IMG/VR virus record: IMGVR_UViG_3300013131_002268
Span: 28,510 to 92,509 of that record
DNA length: 64,000 nucleotides
Origin: a virus
Direction: 5' to 3' (one strand)
Shown here: piece by piece, positions 7,581 to 19,300 of the stretch
Layout: every line of letters begins with the position of its first letter
Position numbering within the stretch: position 1 is the first letter of the stretch
Position numbers and translations under genes: made by a program
The notes under the pieces: model-generated
What the model saw: only the letters and a program-made list of their open reading frames with translations
Told to the model about the DNA's origin: nothing
Database searches by the model: none

Positions 7581-8066
7581 TTAAACGTTACTCGTATGTT
7601 CCCTGATAGTTCTAATGATGTCTGGTATAATGTCCTTAATGTTAATTTCATAGCGAACTTTTGGTGGGAAAAAGTTACCACTGAACTGTGTTTCACCAAC
7701 TAAACGCTCTTCATTTCTTCTAAAATCAAAAAATGTTACTTTAAAACCGATAATATCTTCATTTTCAAACACGTCACGTCTGTCAATCATATCTTCAGTT
7801 TGTTTATAATGTGGATTATATGTTCTCCACAAAAAATCAACACTTTTATCTTTCAGAAATGTCGGGATAATACCCATGCTACCGAATCGGTCATTGTTCA
7901 TACCTGAAAGTTCATCCATCATTGGTTTAATGTCTTTTAGTTTTTCAAAATCAACATCTCTAACTGAGAAATATCTTTTACATAAAATATTACCATTAAT
8001 TGTTAACAGAAATTCGAAATTTTGATGTGGTTTTCTTTCGTAATTGTGAGTTTGTTTTTGTTCCAT
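7581..8066 (-). CDS. Conserved phage protein of unknown function (161 aa)
   Basis: The 161-aa protein starts MEQKQTHNYERKPHQNF and is rich in aromatic and charged residues, with FEFLLTINGNILCKRYF near residues 17-33 and SGNFFPPKVRYEINIKDI near 129-146. There are no cysteine clusters, membrane segments or signal peptide, and I do not recognise a domain. It sits 5 nt downstream of the RNase H-like gene and upstream of the helicase, all on one strand. An accessory role in replication or recombination is plausible from context only. Confidence 0.7.
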   Translation of the reverse strand: MEQKQTHNYERKPHQNFEFLLTINGNILCKRYFSVRDVDFEKLKDIKPMMDELSGMNNDRFGSMGIIPTFLKDKSVDFLWRTYNPHYKQTEDMIDRRDVFENEDIIGFKVTFFDFRRNEERLVGETQFSGNFFPPKVRYEINIKDIIPDIIRTIREHTSNV

Positions 8067-8071
8067 TTTTT

Positions 8072-9115
8072 TTAATTTTTATATTCTCTATCATTTAATT
8101 TTTTGAACGGTAAGAAATAGTCTGACATATAATATTCCTTTATTACATCATCTAAACTATCCCGTTTAACCATTTTATATACATTCATAATGCTTCTGTC
8201 ATCACTTAAAGGTGTGTCAATAACATCATAAAAATGTTTTATTGATTTCTCGGTCATTTTTGGTTTACTCAAATTAACCAATTCATCGTTTATTTCATAT
8301 ATCTTTTCACCTTGAATACCATCAGTAACTGAATTTATCAGATTATCCAAAGCTTTAAGTGGTTTCTTCTTATCTAAAACCCTATTCTCTTGTATCTGTT
8401 TAGCTTCATTTAGTATCTCATCAAGTTTAACAGACCTTTCAGTTATCTGTGGAAAATGCTTTAGTAACGTGTTTTCTTTAACACCTTTAATACCTTTAAT
8501 GCTATCTGAATTATCACCAGCGATAGTTTTAATTAACGCAATATTTGTATAGTGGTGGTTGAAATATTCACTATAATTTTCCTTAGTTAGATATACTTTC
8601 TTATCACAAAGATATATTTTAATTTGGTCATTTACAAGTTGACAGATGTCTCTATCGCTAGTACAAATTGTAATATCTTCATTATCAGCACGATTAATGC
8701 AATAAAAAGCTATATAATCATCAGCTTCTACAACGTCATCTTCAATTTGACGAATGGATAAGTGGTATAGATATTCTTTAACCATGTACTGTTGGAGTTT
8801 TTCATCCATATCGTCTGGTTTGGTGCCAGTCTCATAGTTTTTACCCCTATCAGATTTATAGTCTGGATATATTGCATACCTCAGTTTACCACTGAACTCA
8901 CCGTCCCAGAAGACGTATACTCTATGGTATACATCTTCGGACAGCAATTTTTTAAGAATAGTTATGAATTGATATAATCCACCAATATGTTGACCCTCTT
9001 TGTTATAAGCGTCATGGCTACCATGGTAACCTCTTTTGAATAGCGCATTACCATCTATCAAAAGCGTGTTAATCCTATCAATACGTTTACCTTTTTTTGG
9101 AGGTAATTTAGGCAT
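8072..9115 (-). CDS. rnh: RNase H / 5'-3' flap exonuclease, T4 Rnh type
   Basis: The 347-aa FEN/5'-nuclease has its acidic metal ligands in the expected order: Asp21 (LLIDGNALF), Asp71 (FWDGEF), the helical-arch motif YPDYKSDR (83-90), Glu130-Asp132-Asp133 (EADDYIA), Asp154/Asp156 (TSDRDI) and Asp201/Asp204 (GDNSDSIKGIKGV, the H2TH turn). T4 Rnh removes RNA primers and adjacent DNA from Okazaki fragments; the same role is expected here. It lies between uvsX and the 161-aa ORF in a minus-strand replication cluster. Confidence 0.9.
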   Translation of the reverse strand: MPKLPPKKGKRIDRINTLLIDGNALFKRGYHGSHDAYNKEGQHIGGLYQFITILKKLLSEDVYHRVYVFWDGEFSGKLRYAIYPDYKSDRGKNYETGTKPDDMDEKLQQYMVKEYLYHLSIRQIEDDVVEADDYIAFYCINRADNEDITICTSDRDICQLVNDQIKIYLCDKKVYLTKENYSEYFNHHYTNIALIKTIAGDNSDSIKGIKGVKENTLLKHFPQITERSVKLDEILNEAKQIQENRVLDKKKPLKALDNLINSVTDGIQGEKIYEINDELVNLSKPKMTEKSIKHFYDVIDTPLSDDRSIMNVYKMVKRDSLDDVIKEYYMSDYFLPFKKLNDREYKN

Positions 9116-9151
9116 TTACATTAGTTAAAATGGTTAAACATTCTATTAATT

Positions 9152-10273
9152 TCAGTTTAAGGTTTGCGCCAAATCTTCTTCAGTTAAACCTTGTTCTTCT
9201 TTAACGATTTCAAAATCATTATAAGGTACATTCAATCGACTTAAAATGAAGTCTCTATGTTTAGATTTATAATCGTTGATTTTATCTGGGTTCCAATATC
9301 CGTGTGGCGTTGAAGCTAACTTACCTTGTTCTTCGATACCATTGACTTGGTTTTTCTCGCACCTAACCTTTGTTTCAATACCAAATTGGTATGTTTCACC
9401 ACCAGATGTGGCTTTAAGTTTGCTTGTTGAATGCGTTAGTATACCGCCAAAATGTACGATAACTCTAGCTGAATAGAATAAAGCCTCGCCACCCTTGTGT
9501 TTGACTACTTTATTTTCATTATCCAACCATATTTTTTGAACAACAGCAAGCGTATTGGTAAATTCTTTACCTTCTTTTTTAGAAGCTGGTATTCTATAAT
9601 TTACCAAAGTTTTGAAAGCTGATTCCATAGCGCCAGCGTTCCATTGATTATTATTGTTCTTTGATGTTGCTGAACGATAACCGTTTATTGAACCTACAGA
9701 ATCCCAAAGGAAACAAAGATTTCTTGGTAGGTCACCATTTTCCTGTGCATCCAATAAATCATTGATTAGTTTAGCAACATCTTCAATTACTGGCTCAAAT
9801 CTTAACGGTTTTGTACCCTCTTTACCAGATGAATAATCATAGTTTTGATATCTTTTGACTAAATCATCACCACTGATAAAGATGAAATCACCATCATAAT
9901 CATAGATTTCACCTGTTGACTCGTCAACGATTTCGGTGAATTTTACACCAATATTTTTGGCATGCTCCCAATTCCAGTTACCTTCAGTTTCAATAATCAC
10001 TGGTAAGTCACCAATTTTTTGTGCGCCAGCAACAGCCTCATAAATTGCTGTTGATTTACCAGTATTACTATAACCTCTAAATGCCGTTACATAACCTCTG
10101 GCTAAACCTGGCATTTTTAATGCGTCATGATAGGCTTCTGACATTGGTATCCAAGATATTTCTTTTTCTTTTACCGTTACATCGTAACCATTATTTTTCT
10201 TAAATGAATCTAAATCGAATTTTTTGTTAGCTGTGTTTGTTTCAGAACTTTTTTTAGGTGCTTTTTTAGCCAT
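9152..10273 (-). CDS. uvsX: RecA-like recombinase, UvsX family
   Basis: The chosen start is the ATG at 10273 (MAKKAPKKSSETN). The frame stays open up to 10348, but that extension would run through the SSB terminator hairpin and is implausible. The protein of about 373 aa has Walker A GYSNTGKST, Walker B NLCFLWDSVGS and an RGYVTAFRG strand before the P-loop. UvsX pairs homologous strands in recombination-dependent replication, working with the gp32-type SSB encoded just upstream. The C-terminal EEQGLTEEDLAQTLN is acidic, as in other UvsX proteins. Confidence 0.9.
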   Translation of the reverse strand: MAKKAPKKSSETNTANKKFDLDSFKKNNGYDVTVKEKEISWIPMSEAYHDALKMPGLARGYVTAFRGYSNTGKSTAIYEAVAGAQKIGDLPVIIETEGNWNWEHAKNIGVKFTEIVDESTGEIYDYDGDFIFISGDDLVKRYQNYDYSSGKEGTKPLRFEPVIEDVAKLINDLLDAQENGDLPRNLCFLWDSVGSINGYRSATSKNNNNQWNAGAMESAFKTLVNYRIPASKKEGKEFTNTLAVVQKIWLDNENKVVKHKGGEALFYSARVIVHFGGILTHSTSKLKATSGGETYQFGIETKVRCEKNQVNGIEEQGKLASTPHGYWNPDKINDYKSKHRDFILSRLNVPYNDFEIVKEEQGLTEEDLAQTLN

Positions 10274-10313
10274 AATATACTTTTTAATTAAAATGTTATT
10301 TTTTTTTGAATAA

Positions 10314-10345
10314 AAAAATAAGTGGTTTTTACGCCACTTATTTTT
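10314..10345 (-). terminator. Hairpin terminator after the SSB gene
   Basis: AAAAATAAGTGG (10314-10325) pairs perfectly with CCACTTATTTTT (10334-10345) across an 8-nt loop. On the minus strand the stem is followed by a T-rich run. It starts 17 nt after the SSB stop and lies before the chosen uvsX start, so it should limit read-through from the highly expressed SSB gene. Confidence 0.75.
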
Positions 10346-10361
10346 CATTCAAATTAAATGA

Positions 10362-11261
10362 TTAGAACGGTAAATCGTCTTCGTCATCATCAGTACCAGC
10401 TGCTACAGCTGTAGGTTGCATTGCTTCATCACTAGTCAATTTACTATTTGATGAACCGATTGATAATTCACTTTCCAAATCATCAGTTGTTGATTCTGAA
10501 TCATTATTTTCGGATAGTGATTCCTTATCAACCCAACATTCTTTAACTTTATCCCAAGCTGGAACACCACCTCTAACAACCACTTCCAAGTAGTCGTATG
10601 ATTTAACAGCATAAATACCGTCTCTCCAAGTTCTAGTATCACCCAACCACTCAGTAACTTTAGCTTTATCTTCAGATAGTGGGGTTTTATCCAATTGAAT
10701 AATTGATTGAACAACTGGTGAGCCGTTAGCGTTTCTAGCTAAATTAATCTGAAGGTCTCTACCTGTTTCTGGGTCAGCAATATCATGCTTAACAGCCTTA
10801 TAGATACCAACAATCTTATCGAAGGTACCAGTTTTTTGCCAGTTATCTGCGAATCGCCAGAATTTAACACCCTCGTTCTCTTTATCTCTATCAATAACTT
10901 TTACAATATAGAATTTACGAACGTTGAATTTTTTAGCAAGTTCTTTGCTTTCTTCGGTACCTTCGGCTCTTAAAGCATTTCTTGTCTCACAAAATGGACA
11001 ATCTTTACCCTCTTCTTTGTCCAAACAAGGAAATGTTTTCCAATCACCATCAAGTTTATACTTATGGGCATGCATTTCTACGAATGGGGTTGCTTGACCT
11101 TCAGCAGCTGGAAGGATTCTAATTGTTTTAGTACCTTCTTTAACACCGTCTGGAAGGTAGGTGCTGAAATAATTTGCTAAGTCATATGTCTTAGCCTCGA
11201 AATTTGAATTACTACCAGATTTACTATACTGGTTTAAAATTGCGTCTAATGGATTACTCAT
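10362..11261 (-). CDS. 32: Single-stranded DNA-binding protein, T4 gp32 type
   Basis: The 299-aa protein has the gp32 zinc site: His66 (or His64), Cys79, Cys88 and Cys91, close to T4's His64/Cys77/Cys87/Cys90. The core is basic and aromatic, typical of the OB fold. After about residue 240 a Ser/Asp/Glu-rich linker leads to the acidic tail DDDEDDLPF, which recruits replication proteins. It coats ssDNA and organises polymerase, helicase and UvsX. It has its own strong host-type promoter (11328-11358) and a terminator directly downstream, consistent with high independent expression. Autogenous translational control, as in T4, cannot be judged from the sequence. Confidence 0.93.
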   Translation of the reverse strand: MSNPLDAILNQYSKSGSNSNFEAKTYDLANYFSTYLPDGVKEGTKTIRILPAAEGQATPFVEMHAHKYKLDGDWKTFPCLDKEEGKDCPFCETRNALRAEGTEESKELAKKFNVRKFYIVKVIDRDKENEGVKFWRFADNWQKTGTFDKIVGIYKAVKHDIADPETGRDLQINLARNANGSPVVQSIIQLDKTPLSEDKAKVTEWLGDTRTWRDGIYAVKSYDYLEVVVRGGVPAWDKVKECWVDKESLSENNDSESTTDDLESELSIGSSNSKLTSDEAMQPTAVAAGTDDDEDDLPF

Positions 11262-11327
11262 GTTTTTAAAATTTAAATGTTAATAATTATTATTGTTATG
11301 TTATATATGTTCGTATAACACACATTG

Positions 11328-11358
11328 CAAATGTACCACAAAATTGCAGCGGTGTCAA
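11328..11358 (-). promoter_or_regulatory. Bacteroidota-type promoter for the SSB gene
   Basis: On the minus strand TTG (11358-11356), 20 nt, then TACATTTG (11335-11328) matches the Bacteroidota -33/-7 pattern TTG-N19/20-TAnnTTTG. The predicted start lies about 60 nt before the SSB ATG, leaving a long A/T-rich leader. This implies that the host RNA polymerase transcribes the gene without the late phage factor. Confidence 0.7.
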
Positions 11359-11382
11359 CAGTTATGTTAAAAAAATTTTTTT

Positions 11383-12075
11383 TTAGATGTCTTCCTCTTC
11401 AAAATCACCGAAACTATCCTTTATATCGGTATTTGAAAAGTCATTAACGTCAGCTTTGGTTAAAACATATTCCTTTGGTTTTGTTTCACCCATATTACTT
11501 TGTGAACTTTGAACCGTTGTCACCTTATCTGAATGGTCAGACCAAAAATCACTAAGCTTAATGTTATATGGGAATGAATCCAATGAACGCATTTCAATCT
11601 TTTCCGTTGGTGTTGGATTACGTTTGGCAATCTCAGCACTCATTTTTGTTAACTCATTATCCAAAGAATCAATCTTTTTTGTCATTTGACTCATAGAGTT
11701 AACTTGTGCAGCCAATTTATTGAAGTTATCCAGAAGCTCGGCCATTTTAGCGCTATTCTCTTCTGAAGAAGCTTTAAGGTCATTTGATGTATTTACTAAA
11801 TCTGTCACATCAAGTTCAACCTCATCACCACCCATATCATCAACAGGTTCTTCTTCACCAAATGATTCTTCACCACCCATATCATCAACAGGTTCTTCTG
11901 GTGTTTCTGAGTTTTCAGCATCATCTGCTGGTGGTAATTCCTTTTCTAAATCAGCAAGTTCTTTATCTAACTCATCATCCTCAGCTTCATTAACACCAAT
12001 GAAAGAGTATTCTGATATTTGCATAAATCGTTTAGCTTCTTCAGTGATAAGCTTATTTTTATTCTCTATCTTCAT
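11383..12075 (-). CDS. Acidic coiled-coil protein of unknown function, probably structural
   Basis: The 230-aa protein has a very acidic N-terminal third. It contains an imperfect 15-residue duplication, EEPVDDMGG twice, encoded by a direct repeat at 11826 and 11871. A predicted coiled coil follows (about 95-155: SEENSAKMAELLDNFNKLA and KIDSLDNELTKMSAEIAK), and the C-terminus ends FGDFEEEDI. No catalytic motif is visible. It is the first of three to four small genes between the replication block and the tail genes. A scaffold, chaperone or virion-linker role is possible but not shown. Confidence 0.7.
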   Translation of the reverse strand: MKIENKNKLITEEAKRFMQISEYSFIGVNEAEDDELDKELADLEKELPPADDAENSETPEEPVDDMGGEESFGEEEPVDDMGGDEVELDVTDLVNTSNDLKASSEENSAKMAELLDNFNKLAAQVNSMSQMTKKIDSLDNELTKMSAEIAKRNPTPTEKIEMRSLDSFPYNIKLSDFWSDHSDKVTTVQSSQSNMGETKPKEYVLTKADVNDFSNTDIKDSFGDFEEEDI

Positions 12076-12076
12076 A

Positions 12077-12259
12077 TTAAGTAAGTAATTGTCTTCCGTC
12101 CTGTGTTATTACTTTTTTATTGACAACTTCAATAAGACTTTTGTCGTTTTTGATTATGCAAACGTCATCTTTACATTCGATGGTTTTATTATCTTTGTTT
12201 TCATTCTGAGCTAAGAACTCATCCAATTCAGTGAAAAGTTTTTCTCTTTTATTTTCCAT
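12077..12259 (-). CDS. Small 60-aa protein of unknown function
   Basis: The 60-aa ORF starts MENKREKLFTELDEF, with a charged helix followed by ECKDDVCIIKNDK (two cysteines five residues apart) and a short KVITQDGRQLL end. It abuts the 11383-12075 gene with one base between, which suggests translational coupling and supports it as real. No family recognised. Confidence 0.6.
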   Translation of the reverse strand: MENKREKLFTELDEFLAQNENKDNKTIECKDDVCIIKNDKSLIEVVNKKVITQDGRQLLT

Positions 12260-12307
12260 AACTAATTAATTTTAAATAATGTTATATAAGTAAATATCTC
12301 AAAATGA

Positions 12308-12712
12308 CTAAAAAATTCTTTTTATATCATTAATAATGAGTTCATTTTCAAAAGAGGTTATTAATTTATTCTGATATTCCGACCAATCTATTTTAACTGA
12401 TGTATAATCAATATTACCAATCGCGTTTGGATTAAGGGTTTCTATCAATCTATTCAGACCGTTTATTGTGTAAAGACAATCACCCTTTTTATGTACAATA
12501 AGTGAATTTGTGAAATCTTTGCTTAGATTAAGTTTATCATCTTGCGGAACTGAATATCTGAATGTCATAACATAATGCTCTGGATTATCGTTATTAACAT
12601 ATGTGAATATATGTTTTTGTTTGATGTTGAACCTGCCCTCCATAAAACCATAAAACCATTCTATCTTGTTTTTTTCAACAAATGTGGCTATGATTACTTG
12701 TTTGTCATTCAT
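12308..12712 (-). CDS. Conserved phage protein of unknown function (134 aa)
   Basis: I chose the ATG at 12712 (MNDKQVIIATFVEKNKIEWFYGFMEG). The frame is open up to 12760, but that longer form overlaps the upstream gene by 56 nt; the chosen start overlaps its last codons by only 8 nt, typical of coupled genes. About 134 aa, with aromatic beta-strand-like stretches (HYVMTFRYSVP) and no recognised motif. Probably co-transcribed with 12705-13313. Confidence 0.65.
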   Translation of the reverse strand: MNDKQVIIATFVEKNKIEWFYGFMEGRFNIKQKHIFTYVNNDNPEHYVMTFRYSVPQDDKLNLSKDFTNSLIVHKKGDCLYTINGLNRLIETLNPNAIGNIDYTSVKIDWSEYQNKLITSFENELIINDIKRIF

Positions 12713-13313
12713 TTTTACGTATAGAATATAAATATGGAATGTATTTATAATCATTTTCATACATATCCATAAAATCTTTATATTCTATAATTATCTCGTT
12801 ACCTTGCAGAAAGACATCCGATACTTTTTTTATTTTAGATATTATTTTTTCTCTGTCATCACCAATAAATTCATAGAACATTATATTAATACCTAAGATA
12901 ACACCCATGGTATAGATATAAAGCATATCCTTATTGTGATAAGTGATTATTTTATCATCGGTTTTTTCTATTTTATCAAACATTCTCTGATGTTTATCTT
13001 CTGACATCAGTAATGGGTCAATAAAATAATAATCAGTATCTTTAATGATTAAGTTATAGCAATACTTCTTAAATTCATATAAATCTAAGTCATGATAACT
13101 TCGGTGTTCATCTATTGTGAAAGTCCAATATTTATTGTTATCAAGCTTTCTATCTAAGATATCAATAGACTCACCAAACATTGTTTTAACGTCTTTAAAT
13201 CCAATAAAAATAGCTGGTGAATGTATTAATTCATTATAGTCAGCATAGGATATCACCTCGAAATTATTTTCGGGCTTTATTCGTTCATCTGATATAATAT
13301 AACCAATTGTCAT
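12705..13313 (-). CDS. Conserved phage protein of unknown function (202 aa)
   Basis: The 202-aa protein begins MTIGYIISDERIKPENNF and is rich in Tyr, Asp and Lys. A moderately hydrophobic stretch, YIYTMGVILGINIMFYEF (about residues 133-150), is too polar and short to call a membrane helix. No domain recognised. It is the most upstream gene of a two-gene unit with 12308-12712, just downstream of the giant hub gene. Confidence 0.65.
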   Translation of the reverse strand: MTIGYIISDERIKPENNFEVISYADYNELIHSPAIFIGFKDVKTMFGESIDILDRKLDNNKYWTFTIDEHRSYHDLDLYEFKKYCYNLIIKDTDYYFIDPLLMSEDKHQRMFDKIEKTDDKIITYHNKDMLYIYTMGVILGINIMFYEFIGDDREKIISKIKKVSDVFLQGNEIIIEYKDFMDMYENDYKYIPYLYSIRKNE

Positions 13314-13344
13314 CTTGCAAAGATACTAAATAATATTAAACTTA

Positions 13345-16300
13345 TCAAGCAGTATATTCGGTTATCTGACCAGCATTTAAAGCTGCTACAGCTTCTGATG
13401 TAAAGGCATCACCTTCGTTACCACCATTTTTATCATAAGAAATATGGAAATGGGAAGCTGTTGCTGTTGGTGATGGGTATCTATATTCATCCAAAAATTT
13501 AAATTGTGGGTTTTGACCAACCACAAACCCTTGAAGTATCTTTTTAACATTGTTTATTATTATCTCATTCTGTGGGGAGTATGTTACAGCTGTTTGTTGG
13601 TTTAATGGTTTTGATTTATTGTCGTTACGAATACTTATATAATTACTCGGTGTTGGTATTTTTTGTCCATTACCTATTACAAAATCTATTGCGTTACCCT
13701 TTGCATGTCTACTTTTGGCGCTATCTTTATGTGATTGGTCGTTACCAGCGGTAACCTGAACATAATATGTTGGGTATAGTTGTTTAATTTTATTAAATAC
13801 GGCTGATGCGTATCTCTCAATATCAGTACTTATGTCATTACCAGAGTTATCTATCGCTCTACCATTTTCAGTGTAATCTAATTTATTTAAGGTTTCTCTT
13901 AACTTATCAGCATTGGGTGTTTTCGGTACATCTAGCGATGGTTTATATTCTTTTGTTATTTCATAATAAGCAGCATCAATTCTACCACACCAACCGTTAT
14001 ACCAATCAAGATATATTTTAAGATTGTCTATTTTATCATATAACGGTTTGTTATTATTCATTCTACCCGATAAATCACTACCATCACTCAATTCGGACAA
14101 ATTATTTTTTACAATTGTATTATAACCACTCTTACCTTGTTGATGACTCAAATATGCGTCCCTAGTATTTTGTAGTGATGTTGGGTTAGTATCAAGATTA
14201 AATATTGCTAATTGTGAAGCTGCAATGATAGAAATTAAATCATCAAATAATGAATTTGTTATTCGATTATTATCAGCTGGGTTTGCATTATATTTATCAC
14301 GGATAGGTATTTTTAAAGATTTTCTTTGTTGGTCAACATTAGCAAAAAATGTATATTGATTGAAATCCTCCAGTTTATTGAATAATAAATCTGAAACCGA
14401 TTTATTCACTTGATTTGCCGCATCAACACCAAACTGCATTAACCCAACATACCCAAGTGGGTTCATGCCGTCACCTATACCACCCTTATTAACACCAACA
14501 ACGGTTTCTAATACTGATATGGTTTTTAGAACGTTTATATCAACTTTAGTTAACTTAGCCGCGATGTCGAATATTTGATTATAGGTTAATCTTTGACCAT
14601 TTTTAATTGTATTTGATTCTCTATCAAATAATGAATTGTTAAAACCATATTCTCTATTTGAGTTTTGGAAGTTGTATTGATAGATGTTCGTATTTGTACT
14701 ATTTGTAGCTTGATTTTTACCAGTAGCGGTATCTTCATTGGCATTTTTAACTGGAACTGGTTCATTACCTGTAGTACTATCTGTATTCACAGCTGGCTCA
14801 TCTAAATCATATTTGATTGATGCTAAATCTTCTGACCCAGCTATTAATGACTTGATTTCGTAAAGGTCTTGATTTAGTTCAGTGTCAATATCTTTAATTC
14901 TAACACCAGTAAATTGAGTAGTCATATGGTTCGGCTTGATATTATGCGTGGTATTAATTATAATATACCCACCCCTAAACATTGGTATATTGTTCAACTG
15001 AAAATACATCATAGGTTGTATCATCGGCATACCTAAAGCCTCAACTTTAGCACTATAACTTCTAGTTTGATACACATTATATAAATTTTGACCCTTAAAT
15101 GCTGGATTATTTTTATCCCCGCTATTACTTAACTTATCAATTATGACCAATGATTCTTCAGTTTCAACAAATTCTTTTTGGTCTAAGGTTAAGTCTTTGA
15201 AGAAGTTTTGATTTTGTTGTGCATAATTTACCTCAAATATTGGTATTGCCCTTTCACTTTTGCTTAAATCAGTATTAAAAGCTGAACTTTTTATTTGTTT
15301 GCCACACGGACTAAAATCAACACCATCATCAATAAAATCACTATTTTCACCTAAATCTAAATTTGTTGAGTTTTGACCAATATAGACACAAACGAATGAT
15401 GGTCCATATGTTATATTCTCGTCATTAGTCACCATGTCCAAATAACTAATTGGTCTAAATACAGACTTAAGACCTGCTTCATTTTTAAAATTAACAAAAG
15501 TGGGTAACGGAATGAAGTTAAAATTATTATTAGCTAAAATATTACTAATAATATCAAAAAAACTTTGATTGTAATTTTTAATTAATAATTCAGAAATAAC
15601 ATCAGGATTGAGTATAAACTTATCGCTAATATCATTGTAGCCTTTATCTAAAAAGATAAAGGAATCAAATAAGTTATCATATTCACCAGTATAGCCATAA
15701 TTTGAACAGGGATAAAACATTTGACCACCTATTTCCCCCGAACCAATCCATTTATTATTTATTGCTGATAAATGTCGATAAATTTGTAATTTAATTAAAT
15801 CATTTGAGGTGCTTTTAAAAATACCATTTTTAATTGTGTCCTCATCGATTTTTTGTTCACGGTACTCATCATAAAGTCTTCTAAATTCTTCAACAAATAC
15901 TTCTAAGAATTTTTTAAATGTCGTTTTTTTAACCGTGATTGGTTTATAAGGGCCTGTCAATTTGTTATCCTCCCTTTGACTTTGATAAAAAGTATACGGT
16001 GATGCATTAAGTATTACCAACTGTTTACTAAATAACTTCATCAACGGGTTGTTTAATTCTGGTTTAAAATCAAAAGTTAATGAATAGAATCTACTATCCC
16101 CACCAACTGGTGGTTTATTAGGGAATATATACTTATAATTACTGCTATTTATCGGTTCATTAGAATACCATGGGTTATCTATACTAACATTAGCTGTCAT
16201 AGCTGAATAGTTTATAACACTACTTCCTTGCCATGTCGTTAGGTTAGCTAAGTTATTACTATTTGTAATGTATCCATCTGGAAACACCTCTAAAAGTGTT

Positions 16301-19300
16301 CTTAAATATTTAAAGCCAGAGTCTATTGAAATATCATTGTATGACCAACTTTTAAATCTTTCTATGAACTCATCTTTTACTTGTTTTGGTAACTTTAATA
16401 ATGTTTCATCAACCTTACGATATTTACCAGTCGGACTAAAAAACATTGCTGGTTTATCCTCATTATCAATTTCTTTTGTTGATAAATTAAAAAATAACTC
16501 ATCTGGTTTTGGATATACTGTTATACCAGGCACTAAATTAACATTAGTATCTACAGTTTTTGTTATTATGAGGTCTTCCCCAGTTTTTTTAAACTCTTCG
16601 TATCGCCATAATATACTACCAACCCAATAAACCCACAATGCTGGAGCATTAATAAATGCTGATGAACTAGTGAACATTCCCATTACACTACGATAATTAC
16701 CTAGTGAAAAATTATTGGACAGCGTGTTTTCAGTAAAGTTATTTTCGGTACCATCAATTAAACCTTTTAATGGTAATGTGTTTAAAAATAAAAATGATTT
16801 AGCTAAATCGGGGGACTTAGATATTGATTGTGCATAATACAAAGGGCTACCGAATAAGCTCACACCCCATAAATAACTTGAACTCGCTCCAGTTTTTGAA
16901 AAACCAAAACTAATATCTGTTACTACATTATTTTCGGTATTATTATTAGTTATTTGGTTATTAACGATTTGTATATTACTACCGTTACTTTCAAACTCAT
17001 ATAAAACAGGCCTTTGTGGAACGCCACCAGTAACAGTTAATTTATCACTACCTACGTATTTTGGATTTACACCTAATTTTGTACCATAGTTACTTTCTGT
17101 GTTTGAAAAAAATAATGGTGACATTAACGAATAACCTTCACTGTTAGATATTGATTTAGCTTCATCATATGTCGCTTTGACTTTAGAAAAATTGGTAACG
17201 CCAAATTTGTCCCTCTCAATCGGGTTGGTATTTTTTACTAATCTTGGTCTATCTGTTGATGCACCGCCAGATTCATTTAACGAGTTTTCCTCTGGATATT
17301 TACCATATAGATTACTTGATTTATAGTCATCATAGGTCTTTGTGGCTTTTTCTACTGGTAATGTATAATCGCTATTAGCATAGGTAGTATAATCAATTAT
17401 ACGCAAATAAGTTGCACCATCATCAACTTTATTATCTTCAGAAGTGCCATTAACATAGTTACCTAAATACGTGGAAGTTACATTACCAGATAGTGCTGGG
17501 TTATTAATCAGCTTAAATCCATTATAGAACGCAATACCATCATAATCACCATCTATCGGTATGTAGGCTCTACCAGTATCTTCAGTGTTAATATATGTAT
17601 ATTTATATTCATCTGCAACCTCATCCATATATATAGTACCACCTGCTGGATGTTTTAAATCACCAGAAATCATAAATTCACCCTTTGTATATGAATTGAT
17701 AACAGAATCTGCTGTTTTATAAAAATCGACAAGTGCTGATTTTTTAGTAAAATCGGAATCATCATACCCTATACCATCAAACATGTTCCAAGCCTCAAAC
17801 TTTGCCATAAATTCTAACAGGTCTGGATTTGGTACGTTATTATTATCATAACCTGCGTTACCAATACCTAAATAAATAAACATTCGATACATTAATAACC
17901 TAAAATATTCGTCAGGTTTGGCTTTATTACCTAATCTGAAATATGGGTTTTTATTGTAACCAAAAATGCTTATTGGTGTATCTAAGGGATTTAAACAAAA
18001 CCAAGTGCGTGGAGGGTTGTTTAAAAATGACGAAAGATTAATATCATCCCGTTTACTCTTTATTAAAGCCTCTAATAATTCTTCAACAAATTTTAACTCA
18101 TCAACTTCGTTGGCGTCAACTACAGAACCAAGCCATGTTTCATTACCATCTTTATTATATTCTGGCCAAGGATAAATGTCCGAATTTTGTTTAATATTTA
18201 AACTACCAGCTTTAAGTAATGATTCCAGTTGTTTTATTCTATCGTTAGATTTAGATGCTTTATCAGACACTCTAGCTATTGTTCTTAAAAAAGTATCACA
18301 ACTAGCAACTAATGTTCTAAATATGGTTCCAATCGTAGGGTCTATATCAAAATTTCGCTTACCGTATCGTCTAATCTCTTTAGAAAATTCTTCCCGTAAT
18401 TCTTTATCGTATACCTCATTAGCATCGATAATTTCATTTATCTCTATTGCATTCTTTTTGAGGTCATAAACATAAAAATTACCAGTATACTTTGATAATT
18501 TACTGTCATTAGTTCTAATCAAATTTGTTACCCTATCTTTATCCGTATCTATTGTCTTATCATAACCATTATTTGACGCATTAATAAAATTATCAATTGA
18601 AGTTTCAATATTACTCGCTGAATCACCAATTTTTATTTTTTGATATGTAAGTGGTCCAGAAATAATTGGTAACATATTTTCTGGTTCAAATTTAGTAGAT
18701 TTTAAATATTTGTTTATTTCGGAAATTTTTTCGTTTAGTTTAGATTTATAGTCGTTTAATACATCATCTTTTTTTTCTTTTACATATACAAAATCATTAC
18801 CGCTTATACCACTACCGATTCTATTAGCATCATCACCTAAACTTAAAATAAATTCTCGATTAAGTGATTTTATCTGTGATAAGATTTGATTGACTTTGTT
18901 TAACGAAGCTAATTTTTGGAAACTTTCACTATTTTGTTTTATATCTGGTATTGCACCCTTTAATTTTGCAAGTTTTTCTAACAAATCATTTATAGTGTTG
19001 GTTTGCTTTGAAGCATCAGCATCAACTATCTTTTTATCATAATCTGATTTTACATTTATAAATTCTTCACTACCAATGGTTGTATATGGTATGGCCTTTA
19101 AATAACCAATTAACATATCGGTTAACATTGCATAAGTGTAACCTATGAATTCAGCCTCAATTTCAAAATTTCCAGTTTGTGAATTAAATTTGGCATTCCA
19201 TTTGGTTAAATGTAAACAATAACTGACCGCTTTACCATAATAACCCTTAACCGTCAAATTAAATAATGGGTATGGTAATTCAAAAAACATACTGTATTTT

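Noticed and set aside
10274-10348. Longer UvsX start
   Set aside because: It would run through the SSB terminator hairpin and add an unrelated basic peptide; the ATG at 10273 fits known UvsX length.
11720-12088. Serine-rich plus-strand open frame opposite the acidic coiled-coil gene
   Set aside because: It is the mirror of an Asp/Glu-rich coding sequence and has no start context of its own.
12713-12760. Longer start for the 12308 gene
   Set aside because: It overlaps the upstream gene by 56 nt; the ATG at 12712 gives a normal 8-nt overlap.
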